Shown one piece after another: positions 1 to 7,137 of a stretch of DNA of 17,609 nt. Positions within the stretch are counted from its first letter, which is position 1. Each line of letters starts with the position of its first letter. Under the pieces are notes generated by a model. The model was not told the DNA's origin. It did not search any database and saw only the letters and a list, made by a program, of their open reading frames with translations. Position numbers and translations under genes: made by a program. The stretch is from Azoarcus sp. (GTDB lineage Bacteria > Pseudomonadota > Gammaproteobacteria > Burkholderiales > Rhodocyclaceae), in NCBI GenBank assembly GCA_023230755.1, contig JALNWS010000074.1, positions 1 through 17,609 of the forward strand. Direction: 5' to 3'.

Positions 1-596
1 GGCAAGTCGAGCTTGTTCGCCAGCACCAGGGCCTGGCGGATGTAAGCCTCGGTACCCGGGTGCCCCGCCCGCTGCAGCTCGATATAGAAACCACCGGGGA
101 ACAGCCGTTTCCAGTCGGCCGCCAGCAGTTCGGCAATCTCGGGATTGCCGTTGACCAGGTTTTGCCCGATATCGCCCATCATCGCACCGGACAGGCACAG
201 CAGATCGCTCACCGCGTCATCTTCAAACCACGCGCGGCGCAGTTCTGCCCGCCCGCGGTGCTTGTTCTCCAGATAGGCTCGCGTCAGCAGCTCGGCCAAC
301 TGCCCATAGCCGTTGCGATTCTTGCAGATCAGCAATACGCGATAGGGCTTGTCGCGCTCAACCTCGTTCTCGATCCAGACATCGGCGCCGATGATCGGCT
401 TGATGCCCTTGCCGCGGCAGCCCTTGTAGAACTTGACCATCCCGAACAGGTTGGCAAGATCGGAGATGCCAAGCGCGGGCATGCCGTCTGCAGCTACGGT
501 CGAAATAGCCTGATCGATCTGGACGATGCCGTCCGTGATCGAATATTCGGTGTGAAGACGAAGATGAACGAAACGGGGGGAATGTGCGGAACTCAT
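1..596 (-). CDS. dnaE: DNA polymerase III subunit alpha, N-terminal part (runs off the window)
   Basis: This is the catalytic subunit of the replicative DNA polymerase III core. The window holds only the first 198 codons; the rest lies beyond position 1. The translation opens MSSAHSPRFVHLRLHTEYS and continues through TDG, GISDLANLFGMVKFYKG and GIKPIIGADVWIE, which is the N-terminal PHP domain typical of DnaE. The residue after SD at 45-46 is Leu, where PHP enzymes with an active metal site carry His, so the PHP site looks degenerate, as in E. coli DnaE. The ATG at 594-596 matches the usual DnaE start, but no Shine-Dalgarno sequence sits close to it; a TAAAAT box lies 7 nt upstream. The gene follows the msc-like gene on the same strand but is separated from it by an intrinsic terminator, so it should have its own promoter. 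Confidence 0.96.
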   Translation of the reverse strand, partial: MSSAHSPRFVHLRLHTEYSITDGIVQIDQAISTVAADGMPALGISDLANLFGMVKFYKGCRGKGIKPIIGADVWIENEVERDKPYRVLLICKNRNGYGQLAELLTRAYLENKHRGRAELRRAWFEDDAVSDLLCLSGAMMGDIGQNLVNGNPEIAELLAADWKRLFPGGFYIELQRAGHPGTEAYIRQALVLANKLDL

Positions 597-603
597 GGGC
601 GTA

Positions 604-609
604 ATTTTA
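604..609 (-). promoter_or_regulatory. Possible -10 box of dnaE, giving a very short or absent leader
   Basis: On the minus strand, TAAAAT (5 of 6 matches to TATAAT) ends 7 nt before the dnaE ATG. No convincing -35 hexamer lies at 16-18 nt spacing, because that stretch is a G run. If it is used, transcription would begin at or next to the start codon. This is a weak call based on one hexamer. Confidence 0.25.
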
Positions 610-642
610 CCCGAGCGACGCCCTCCCCCCCTTACTCGGAAA

Positions 643-676
643 GAAAAAGTCCGACGCCCTCATACCGCCGCCGGAC
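643..676 (-). terminator. Intrinsic terminator after the MscS-like gene
   Basis: Read on the minus strand, GTCCGGCG pairs with CGTCGGAC (8 bp, one G-T wobble) around a loop of about 12 nt, and is followed directly by TTTTTC. It begins 14 nt past the stop codon of the MscS-like gene and separates it from dnaE. Confidence 0.8.
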
Positions 677-689
677 CCCGAATCCAGAC

Positions 690-2165
690 TCAGTCCTTGC
701 CTGCCTCATCCTTGCGCAGCTTGGCCAGCCAATACTCCATCTGGCGACCGGCTGCTTCGCGCCCACCCAGACCGAAGGACAGCGCCACGGCCACCGCCAC
801 TGCACCAAAGCCCAGACCAAACGCCAGATTGACGATATCGTCGGCGATGCCCATGGCGCGCAGGCCCATGGCAATCACCAGTCCGAGGATGGCAACGCGG
901 GCGATGCGTGCCAAACCGCTCGTATGCTCTCCGCTGGCCCGGTTAATGGCTTCGGCCGCAATATTGGCGAGCCAGAAACCGGCCACCAGAATCACCGCAC
1001 CGAGCAGGATGTCGCCACCGAACTGAACGAACATCGTCACCAGTTCGCTGACCTGGACAAAGCCCAGACGGTTGGCCGCTTCCACCACGGCAAACAGCAT
1101 CGCGAAGAACAGTACCAAGCGCCCCGCCAGCTTCGATGCAGTGAGCCCTTCGCCGAACGCATGGCCGAGACCGAGCTTGGCCGGCAGCAGATCGAAACCT
1201 ACACCAGCCAGCAGTCGCGCAGCCAGACCGGACGCGAAGCGGGCAACAAACCAGGTCACGCCCAGAATCACCGCTGCTGCCAGGACATTGGGTACGGCGC
1301 CAAAGAACTGGTCGAGCATGCTGATCGCAGGTGCGGACACGGCCTCGATCTTCAGCGCATCCAGTGCGGCGATCAGGCTGGGCACAAAGACCAGGATGAA
1401 CACCAGCATGCCGGCAAGGCGCGACAGCTTCACGGTCTCATCCAGCCCGACGCACGCGCCCAGCTTGTCCGCACCCGCCGCCGCGAGGAGATTGCTGACC
1501 AGACCGCGCAAGACCTTGGCCACCAGCCAGCCGACGAATCCAATCACCAGTGCGGCAAAGATGTCCGGCACCATGAGCAAGGCCCGGTCAACCATTCCCT
1601 GCACGGGCTCGAGCAGCCCCTGGAGCTGGAAGGCTCCGAGAATGGCCGGCAGAAACAGAAGGATCACCAGCCAGAATGCGACATTGCCCATGTTGGCGCT
1701 CATCGGTTCCATGCCTGCCTCGGTTGCGAGACGTTCATCCAGCGTGGTGCTCGCCAGCATCTTGCTGGTAAGCGCGCGAAGAACGGTGGCAAGCACCCAG
1801 GCGACCACCGAAAGGATGGCGCCCGCCAGCAGGTGCGGCAGGTAGGTGGTGATCTGGGCCAGCAGGGCCGCGAACGGAGACGAAAGCGTCTCCAGATCCA
1901 GCACGTTGAGCACCGCGACAACGGTAATCAACAGCACGAGCCCGAACAACCCGAGACTGAGCATCGATTCGAGATCGAAAGCCTGCCCGGTACCGTTCTG
2001 AAGCTTCTGGTTAACCCCCGCGATCCGCAGCACACGGCGGCTGCCCGCGCGAACAAGGACTGCGGCAAACCAGCCCAGCGCGAGGATGGCAAGCGCACCG
2101 AGTATGCCCGGAAGGCTGCCGCCCAAGGTTGATTGCAGGCTTGCAATCAGCGTGTTCTGTTCCAT
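690..2165 (-). CDS. MscS-related integral membrane protein built of TM-helix repeats (CmpX-like)
   Basis: A 491-residue, very hydrophobic inner-membrane protein, probably a mechanosensitive-channel relative. Five copies of a similar unit (small/hydrophobic helix, G-W or T-W, then A..(L)R and a Leu-rich end) are visible near residues 19-46, 109-137, 200-227, 291-319 and 384-409; this matches the conserved TM-helix repeat family found in CmpX-like proteins. Near the C-terminus, residues 446-474 form a glycine/alanine-rich helix ending SFGLGGREAAGR, resembling the pore-lining TM3 of MscS. The protein ends about 20 residues later, so the large cytoplasmic vestibule domain of MscS is absent. The start at 2163-2165 has a good AGGGAG ribosome site about 9 nt upstream. 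A 163-bp gap separates it from qor, and a terminator follows. The channel function is inferred from family resemblance only. Confidence 0.85.
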   Translation of the reverse strand: MEQNTLIASLQSTLGGSLPGILGALAILALGWFAAVLVRAGSRRVLRIAGVNQKLQNGTGQAFDLESMLSLGLFGLVLLITVVAVLNVLDLETLSSPFAALLAQITTYLPHLLAGAILSVVAWVLATVLRALTSKMLASTTLDERLATEAGMEPMSANMGNVAFWLVILLFLPAILGAFQLQGLLEPVQGMVDRALLMVPDIFAALVIGFVGWLVAKVLRGLVSNLLAAAGADKLGACVGLDETVKLSRLAGMLVFILVFVPSLIAALDALKIEAVSAPAISMLDQFFGAVPNVLAAAVILGVTWFVARFASGLAARLLAGVGFDLLPAKLGLGHAFGEGLTASKLAGRLVLFFAMLFAVVEAANRLGFVQVSELVTMFVQFGGDILLGAVILVAGFWLANIAAEAINRASGEHTSGLARIARVAILGLVIAMGLRAMGIADDIVNLAFGLGFGAVAVAVALSFGLGGREAAGRQMEYWLAKLRKDEAGKD

Positions 2166-2256
2166 TGTTGTCGATCTCCCTGGTCATCTTGATGATGAGC
2201 GGTACCGGGTGCAGTGGAGACTCCGCCACACCGATGCTGCACCGCGTCATACGACG

Positions 2257-2285
2257 AACATATGCCAGACCAGACAACTTTGCAA
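2257..2285 (-). promoter_or_regulatory. Candidate sigma-70 promoter of the MscS-like gene
   Basis: On the minus strand, TTGCAA (2280-2285) and TATGTT (2257-2262) are spaced by 17 nt; each matches its consensus at 4 of 6 bases. The start codon lies about 90 nt downstream. This is a plausible but unproven promoter. Confidence 0.3.
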
Positions 2286-2328
2286 CAAACATAAACTCAC
2301 CGCAGCGACCGAAACCGCCGCAAACGGG

Positions 2329-3303
2329 TCAAGGCAACAGAATGCTGGAACCTGTCGTCAGGCGCGCCTCCAGCTGGGTATGCGCACGTGCAGCTTCCCG
2401 CAACGGATAACGCTGATTGATCTCGATCTTCACCTTACCGGCACTCACGACATCGAACAGGTCGTTCGCCATTGCGACCAGATCGTCCCGCTCCGCGGTG
2501 TAGGTAAACAGTGTCGGACGGGTCAGGAACAGCGACCCCATCTTCGCCAGCAGACCGCAATCGAAAGGTGGGACCGGGCCGGATGCTGCGCCGAACAGCA
2601 CCATCATGCCCATGGGCCGGAGGCAGGCCAGTGAATCCATGAAGGTATCCGCACCGATGGAGTCGTACACCACCGGCACGCCACGACCACCGGTGATGGA
2701 ACGGACCTGTTCGGCAAAGCGTTCGCGAGTATAGACAATCGGATGATCGCAACCGTGGGCGCGTGCGATCTCGGCCTTTTCGTCCGAGCCGACCGTACCG
2801 ATCACCGTCGCCCCGAGCGCCTTCGCCCACTGGCACACCATCAACCCCACGCCGCCAGCAGCCGCGTGGATGAGGATGGTGTCGCCCGGCTGAACACGAT
2901 AAGTGCGGCGCAGCAGATACTGGGCAGTCAGCCCCTGCAACATCATTGCGGCGCCCTGCTCGAACGAAATCGACTCGGGAAGCGCAACCAGACGGTCTGC
3001 GGGAATGTTGCGCACCTCGGCATAGGCGCCAAGCGGGCCGCCCGCATAGGCAACACGGTCGCCGACCCGGAGCCCTTCGACCCCGTCGCCAAGGGCCTCG
3101 ACCACACCGGCGCCTTCGAGACCGATCCCCGAAGGCAAGGGGACCGGATACAGGCCACTGCGGTGATAGGTGTCGATGTAGTTCAGGCCGACTGCGTGGT
3201 GGCGCACGCGCGCCTCACCTGCTGCGGGTGCCAAGGGGTCGAAAGACACCCACTGCAGCACTTCGGGTTTGCCGGTCTGATGAAAGCGGATGGCGTGGGG
3301 CAT
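2329..3303 (-). CDS. qorA: Zinc-independent NADPH:quinone oxidoreductase (zeta-crystallin type)
   Basis: A 324-residue medium-chain dehydrogenase/reductase of the quinone reductase branch, a soluble enzyme that uses NADPH to reduce quinones. Visible features are the N-terminal GroES-like fold with GLNYIDTYHRSGLYP near residue 39, the family segment SGIGLEGAGVVEALG near 58-72, and the nucleotide-binding AAAGGVGL at 147-154. The cysteine clusters that bind zinc in alcohol dehydrogenases are missing, as expected for this branch. The length equals the family norm (about 325). The start has an AGGAG ribosome site 8 nt upstream. It lies 49 bp downstream of pldA on the same strand, so it could be read from the maeB-pldA transcript; two overlapping hairpins occupy the gap. 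The true electron acceptor cannot be told from sequence. The symbol is assigned by family. Confidence 0.93.
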   Translation of the reverse strand: MPHAIRFHQTGKPEVLQWVSFDPLAPAAGEARVRHHAVGLNYIDTYHRSGLYPVPLPSGIGLEGAGVVEALGDGVEGLRVGDRVAYAGGPLGAYAEVRNIPADRLVALPESISFEQGAAMMLQGLTAQYLLRRTYRVQPGDTILIHAAAGGVGLMVCQWAKALGATVIGTVGSDEKAEIARAHGCDHPIVYTRERFAEQVRSITGGRGVPVVYDSIGADTFMDSLACLRPMGMMVLFGAASGPVPPFDCGLLAKMGSLFLTRPTLFTYTAERDDLVAMANDLFDVVSAGKVKIEINQRYPLREAARAHTQLEARLTTGSSILLP

Positions 3304-3314
3304 GGCGGTCTCCT

Positions 3315-3347
3315 GGCGGGCACACCCGCCGCAGGAGCCGCCGGGTG
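3315..3347 (-). repeat. Two overlapping, mutually exclusive hairpins before the qorA ribosome site
   Basis: GGCGGG (3315-3320) pairs with CCCGCC (3325-3330) around a 4-nt loop. Alternatively CACCCG (3323-3328) pairs with CGGGTG (3342-3347). Both use bases 3325-3328, so only one can form at a time. The first abuts the AGGAG ribosome site of qorA. There is no T tract, so this is not a standard terminator. Confidence 0.45.
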
Positions 3348-3352
3348 AAGCC

Positions 3353-4528
3353 TTATCTTACGATCGAAACGCCGATTCTAAACTGAGGACCACGGCCCAC
3401 GTTGTAATCGAGCAGCGTCTCACCATAGCCGTTGAAATACTGCAGATGCGCAAACGCGCCGACGCCAGAAAACACGCTCTGCCGCAGCGGGTAGGACAGA
3501 TCAAGCTGCGTGCTGCCGACGCCCGCCTCGCCCCTGCGCAACGATGCGGCAAGCAGCAGACCATCATCGCTTCCCAGACGCAGACCAAGCTGGGCGTAAC
3601 CTCGATAATCGGTGATATCGGGATTGTCTTCCTTGTCGATGTAGCTCCAGACCTTGGGCTCGACGCTCAGATAGGTCCGACCATTCGGAAAGTAGTAGCG
3701 CGCATCGACGCGGGCAAACAAGGTGTCGATACTGCGCGAATCCTCTTCATCACGTCCGTTGGACTCGTGCTCGTAACCCGCAGCGAGGGCAACCGAATTC
3801 CCCTCGCTGGGATCGGACAATCGCCACTGGTAGAACAGCGAAGGCCGGAAGCTGGTATCGCGAAAAGGCTTGGAATCCGATGACAGATCCCACAATGAGG
3901 TCTGCGTGAAGCCGAAGTACAGACCACGCACCAGCGGAAAACTCTCGGCTATCACGCCCTGGTCATCGAACAGGCGATAACGGAAGCTGATCTGATACCG
4001 GGCCGATTTCGGATCGGTGCCACCAACCACGAAGTACATCGGCTCGTGAAAACTCAACGCGGAAGGGGCAACGGGTTCGTCCGAACGCTTCTGCTGGGTC
4101 ACCGCGCCTGCCTTGCCGACATTATTGACCTGAGCGGAGTTTACCGGCGAGCGCAATGCCGCGCCGGAATCGAAAATCAGGCGCGCGGATGGCGATTCGA
4201 GCAGGGAAAGCGTCGCCATCCCGACCACCTCGCCCGGCCATTGACCGATGTAACGCCGTTGCGTCGCGCCGACGGGCCCCGCCCGCACAAGCTCGACCGC
4301 GATGCGCGGACCTCCGTCCGGTAGCTCGACCTGAGCGGAAAGACGCTCCGGCCACACGTCATCCACCGGCGTACCAATGACGATCAATTCAAACGACTGC
4401 CCGGGCGCCACTCGGGGCTCGGGCGTCGCAAGCAACCACCCGCCCGCCTGCGCCGGTGCAACCGCACCCAGCGCAAGGGGGAGCAGACTGGCCCGCACGA
4501 GGCGGGCCAACAGCGTGAACTCAGGCAC
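3353..4528 (-). CDS. pldA: Outer-membrane phospholipase A (OMPLA family) with N-terminal extension
   Basis: A 391-residue secreted beta-barrel lipase. A signal peptide (hydrophobic core SLLPLALGAVAPAQA, cleavage expected after residue 28) is followed by about 120 residues absent from E. coli OMPLA, then a barrel domain from about residue 155. The family signature GYEHESNGRDEEDSRS places the catalytic His at 254 and Ser at 256. The third triad position (Asn156 in E. coli) is Asp268 here. NPDITDYRGY and NGYGETLLDYN are further OMPLA matches. In the family it hydrolyses phospholipids in the outer leaflet of the outer membrane. I chose the GTG at 4526-4528 because AGAGG lies 10 nt upstream and the signal peptide then starts at once; an ATG at 4553-4555 is an alternative adding 9 residues. 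The start overlaps the last codons of maeB, suggesting coupled translation. Confidence 0.88.
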   Translation of the reverse strand: MPEFTLLARLVRASLLPLALGAVAPAQAGGWLLATPEPRVAPGQSFELIVIGTPVDDVWPERLSAQVELPDGGPRIAVELVRAGPVGATQRRYIGQWPGEVVGMATLSLLESPSARLIFDSGAALRSPVNSAQVNNVGKAGAVTQQKRSDEPVAPSALSFHEPMYFVVGGTDPKSARYQISFRYRLFDDQGVIAESFPLVRGLYFGFTQTSLWDLSSDSKPFRDTSFRPSLFYQWRLSDPSEGNSVALAAGYEHESNGRDEEDSRSIDTLFARVDARYYFPNGRTYLSVEPKVWSYIDKEDNPDITDYRGYAQLGLRLGSDDGLLLAASLRRGEAGVGSTQLDLSYPLRQSVFSGVGAFAHLQYFNGYGETLLDYNVGRGPQFRIGVSIVR

Positions 4529-6818
4529 CCTTTGAGCGCCTCTGTTCAGCCGCATCCACCACGGCCAGCGCGGTGATGTTGACCAGGCGACGAACCGTGG
4601 CCGATGGCGTGAGGATATGCACCGGTTGTGCGGCACCCAGCAGGATCGGACCAACCGACACGCCGTCGCCGTTGGCCATCTTCATCAGGTTGAAGGAGAT
4701 GTTGGCTGCGTCGAGGTTGGGCATCACCAGCAGGTTGGCATCTGCCGTCAACGTCGAATCCGGATGCAGCTTGGCGCGAATTTCGGGCGACAGTGCCGCA
4801 TCGCCGTGCATCTCGCCATCGCACTCGAGCTCGGGCGCCGTGGTACGCAGGATCTCGCTGGCTGCACGCATCTTGCGCGCGGAGGCCGAGCTCGAGCTGC
4901 CGAAATTGGAATGCGACAGCAAGGCCACCCGTGGCTCGATACCGAAACTGCGCAGCTCCGTAGCCGCCATCAACGCGATCTCGGCCACTTCTTCCGCAGT
5001 TGGATTCTCGTTGACGTAGGTGTCGGTCACCGCAAGCATGCGCTTGGGCAACAACAGCAGGTTCATCGCCGCAAACTGCTTGGCGCCCGGCTTGAGACCG
5101 ATGACATCCTGCACCTGACGCAGGTGATAGTCGTAGGTGCCGAACGTGCCGCACACCAGCGCGTCAGCATCGCCCCGACGCAGCAGCATCACGCCGATCA
5201 GCGTCGTGTCGCGCCGCATCTTGGCCTTGGCCAGGTCGGGCGTCACACCGTCGCGGACCATCATGCGGTAGTAATCGTTGCACAGCTCACGATAGCGCGG
5301 ATCGGACTCCGGATTGACGATGTCGAAGTCGCGCTCGGGCACCAGGTTGAGACCGATTTTCTTGATCCGCATCTCGATCACGCTGGGACGCCCGATCAGG
5401 ATCGGACGCGCCAGACCTTCATCGATGGCCACGCGCGCAGCATGCAGAACACGCTCGTCCTCGCCCTCAGCGTAGAGCACGCGCTTCTGCTCCATCGGCA
5501 CGCGCTTGGCTGCAGAGAACACCGGCTTCATGACAATGCCAGTCGTGTAGACAAAGTCGCTCAGTGATGCGGCATAGGCCTGCATGTCCTCAATCGGACT
5601 GCTCGCAACACCGGAATCCATGGCTGCCTGCGCCACTGCCGGCGCGATCTTCACGATCAGACGCGGATCAAAGGGCTTGGGAATGATGTATTCGGGGCCA
5701 AAAGACAGCTCGGCGTCACCATAGGCCGAAGCCACAATGTCGCTCTGCTCGGCCTGAGCCAGCTCGGCAATCGCCTTCACGCAGGCACGCTTCATCTCCT
5801 CATTGATCGTACTGGCGCCCACGTCGAGCGCGCCACGGAAAATGAAGGGGAAACACAGAACGTTATTGACCTGGTTCGGGAAGTCAGAGCGGCCGGTGGC
5901 CACAATGCAGTCCGGCCGCACAGCCTTGGCGTCTGCCGGCAGAATTTCCGGATTCGGGTTCGCCAGGGCGAAGATCAGCGGCCGGTCGGCCATCTTCGCG
6001 ACCATCTCGGGCTTGAGCACACCCGCGGCAGACACGCCAAGAAAGACGTCTGCGCCAACGATGGCATCACCCAGTGTGCGCAAATCGGTGACTTGAGCAT
6101 AACGGGCCTTGGTCGGCTCCATTTTTTCGTCACGCCCTTGGTAGATCACGCCCTTGGAATCGCAGACATAGACATTTTCACGCTTCAGGCCAAGGCTGAC
6201 CATGAGATCGAGACAGGCAATGGCGGCCGCACCTGCGCCGGAACACACCAGCTTGACGTTTGCGATGTCCTTGCCGACAACCTTGAGGCCGTTGATCAGG
6301 CCAGCCGAAGAAATGATGGCCGTGCCATGCTGATCGTCATGAAAGACCGGAATCTTCATGCGTTCGCGCAGCTTCTTCTCGATGTAGAAGCATTCCGGCG
6401 CCTTGATGTCTTCAAGGTTGATACCGCCCAGCGTCGGCTCGAGCGAGGCGATGATGTCGATCAGCTTGTCTGGATCGTTCTCATTGAGCTCGATATCGAA
6501 CACATCGATATTGGCAAACTTCTTGAACAGGCAGGCCTTGCCTTCCATGACCGGCTTGGACGCAAGCGGACCGATATTACCCAGACCGAGCACTGCGGTG
6601 CCGTTGGTGACCACGGCAACCAGGTTGCCACGGCTGGTGAGTTCGCGGGCCTGAGCCGGGTCTGCAACGATGGCATCGCAGGCGGCTGCCACGCCGGGCG
6701 AATAAGCCAGCGCGAGATCACGCTGGTTGGTCAAGCCCTTGGTGGGCACGACCGAAATCTTGCCGCGAGTCGGTGCACGATGATAGTCCAGTGCCGCTGC
6801 GATGAAATCCTGATCCAT
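4521..6818 (-). CDS. maeB: NADP-dependent malic enzyme with C-terminal phosphotransacetylase-like domain
   Basis: A 765-residue protein of the hybrid MaeB family (E. coli MaeB is 759). It oxidatively decarboxylates malate to pyruvate with NADPH production in the cytoplasm. The malic N domain shows LAYSPGVAAAC (Tyr39) and EGKACLFKKFANIDVFDIE (Lys94), and the metal-binding segment FHDDQHGTAI lies near 159-168. The dinucleotide fold carries VCSGAGAAAIACL near 191-203 and ALANPNPEILP follows near 300. From about residue 440 a PTA/PTB-like domain begins (KRVLYAEGEDERVLHAA), which in this family is thought to be regulatory (acetyl-CoA sensing) rather than catalytic. An upstream in-frame ATG would add 18 residues, but the ATG at 6816-6818 is preceded by AGAGGGAG at good spacing and matches family starts. 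It shares a 319-bp divergent region with parA. Confidence 0.96.
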   Translation of the reverse strand: MDQDFIAAALDYHRAPTRGKISVVPTKGLTNQRDLALAYSPGVAAACDAIVADPAQARELTSRGNLVAVVTNGTAVLGLGNIGPLASKPVMEGKACLFKKFANIDVFDIELNENDPDKLIDIIASLEPTLGGINLEDIKAPECFYIEKKLRERMKIPVFHDDQHGTAIISSAGLINGLKVVGKDIANVKLVCSGAGAAAIACLDLMVSLGLKRENVYVCDSKGVIYQGRDEKMEPTKARYAQVTDLRTLGDAIVGADVFLGVSAAGVLKPEMVAKMADRPLIFALANPNPEILPADAKAVRPDCIVATGRSDFPNQVNNVLCFPFIFRGALDVGASTINEEMKRACVKAIAELAQAEQSDIVASAYGDAELSFGPEYIIPKPFDPRLIVKIAPAVAQAAMDSGVASSPIEDMQAYAASLSDFVYTTGIVMKPVFSAAKRVPMEQKRVLYAEGEDERVLHAARVAIDEGLARPILIGRPSVIEMRIKKIGLNLVPERDFDIVNPESDPRYRELCNDYYRMMVRDGVTPDLAKAKMRRDTTLIGVMLLRRGDADALVCGTFGTYDYHLRQVQDVIGLKPGAKQFAAMNLLLLPKRMLAVTDTYVNENPTAEEVAEIALMAATELRSFGIEPRVALLSHSNFGSSSSASARKMRAASEILRTTAPELECDGEMHGDAALSPEIRAKLHPDSTLTADANLLVMPNLDAANISFNLMKMANGDGVSVGPILLGAAQPVHILTPSATVRRLVNITALAVVDAAEQRRSKGA

Positions 6819-6868
6819 GAGTTCTCCCTCTCGGTACAGTGTGGTGTTCGTTTGAACAGCCGGACAGC

Positions 6869-6889
6869 ACAACAGGCACTTGCCGTTGT
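6869..6889 (-). repeat. Bulged hairpin in the maeB leader
   Basis: ACAAC (6869-6873) and GGC (6875-6877) pair with GCC (6882-6884) and GTTGT (6885-6889), leaving one bulged A and a 4-nt loop. It sits about 50 nt upstream of the maeB start, so it would be in the maeB mRNA leader if the promoter lies further upstream. Confidence 0.4.
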
Positions 6890-6951
6890 CCTGCCAATTG
6901 CGATCATCCGCAGCGTTTTCTTTTTGCTCTGGCGCAAGCTACCTTGCCGCG

Positions 6952-6971
6952 GACCGGGCCCGACCGGGCCC
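6952..6971. repeat. Perfect tandem duplication of a 10-mer
   Basis: GACCGGGCCC occurs twice, head to tail, with no change (6952-6961 and 6962-6971). Each copy contains the palindrome GGGCCC. It lies in the maeB-parA intergenic region. Confidence 0.75.
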
Positions 6972-7047
6972 GCATGCCGAGCGCCACGGGGAGTAGGCTG
7001 CAACGGTCATGAATAACGAGTCGGGAGTTTAGCGCAGCGCTCGCGGC

Positions 7048-7070
7048 TTGGGCAGATGTGCCCTGCCCAA
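7048..7070. repeat. Perfect 8-bp inverted repeat upstream of parA
   Basis: TTGGGCAG (7048-7055) and CTGCCCAA (7063-7070) are exact inverted copies around 7 nt. An alternative hairpin, GGGCA (7050-7054) with TGCCC (7059-7063), uses part of the same arm. It could be an operator for a dimeric regulator or part of an RNA switch; the sequence alone does not decide. Confidence 0.55.
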
Positions 7071-7077
7071 ATCAGCG

Positions 7078-7102
7078 ATCCGCGATAGCTTTGCGGATTT
7101 TT
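7078..7102 (+). terminator. Weak terminator-like hairpin upstream of parA
   Basis: ATCCGC (7078-7083) pairs with GCGGAT (7093-7098) around 9 nt and is followed by TTTT. The stem is short for an intrinsic terminator. If transcription of parA starts upstream it could act as an attenuator; if the extended -10 at 7102 is used it lies upstream of the transcript. Confidence 0.35.
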
Positions 7103-7110
7103 GGCACAAT
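7102..7110 (+). promoter_or_regulatory. Candidate extended -10 promoter of parA
   Basis: TGGCACAAT fits the extended -10 pattern TGn followed by a hexamer with 4 of 6 matches. Transcription would begin near 7117, leaving about 21 nt of leader that contains the ribosome site GGAGGGG (7123-7129). No good -35 hexamer is seen. Confidence 0.3.
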
Positions 7111-7137
7111 GCCGCAACAACCGGAGGGGAATCGAAG

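Larger units (their letters stand above)
6819..7137. other. Divergent intergenic region between maeB and parA
   Basis: This 319-bp stretch holds no gene that I can support. It contains a bulged hairpin in the maeB leader (6869-6889), a perfect tandem 10-mer (6952-6971), an 8-bp perfect inverted repeat (7048-7070), a second hairpin followed by T residues (7078-7102), and a possible parA extended -10 box (7102-7110). I saw no strong -10/-35 pair for maeB. Confidence 0.7.

Noticed and set aside
60..2132. Long open frame on the plus strand (690 codons)
   Set aside because: It lies antisense to dnaE and the MscS-like gene, crosses their terminator, and its translation is rich in Q, H, R and G with no domain. 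It is a shadow of GC-rich coding sequence on the other strand.
7102..7115. Sigma-54-like TGGCAC...GC upstream of parA
   Set aside because: The GG and GC elements are one base too close, and the -12 element lacks the TTGC form.
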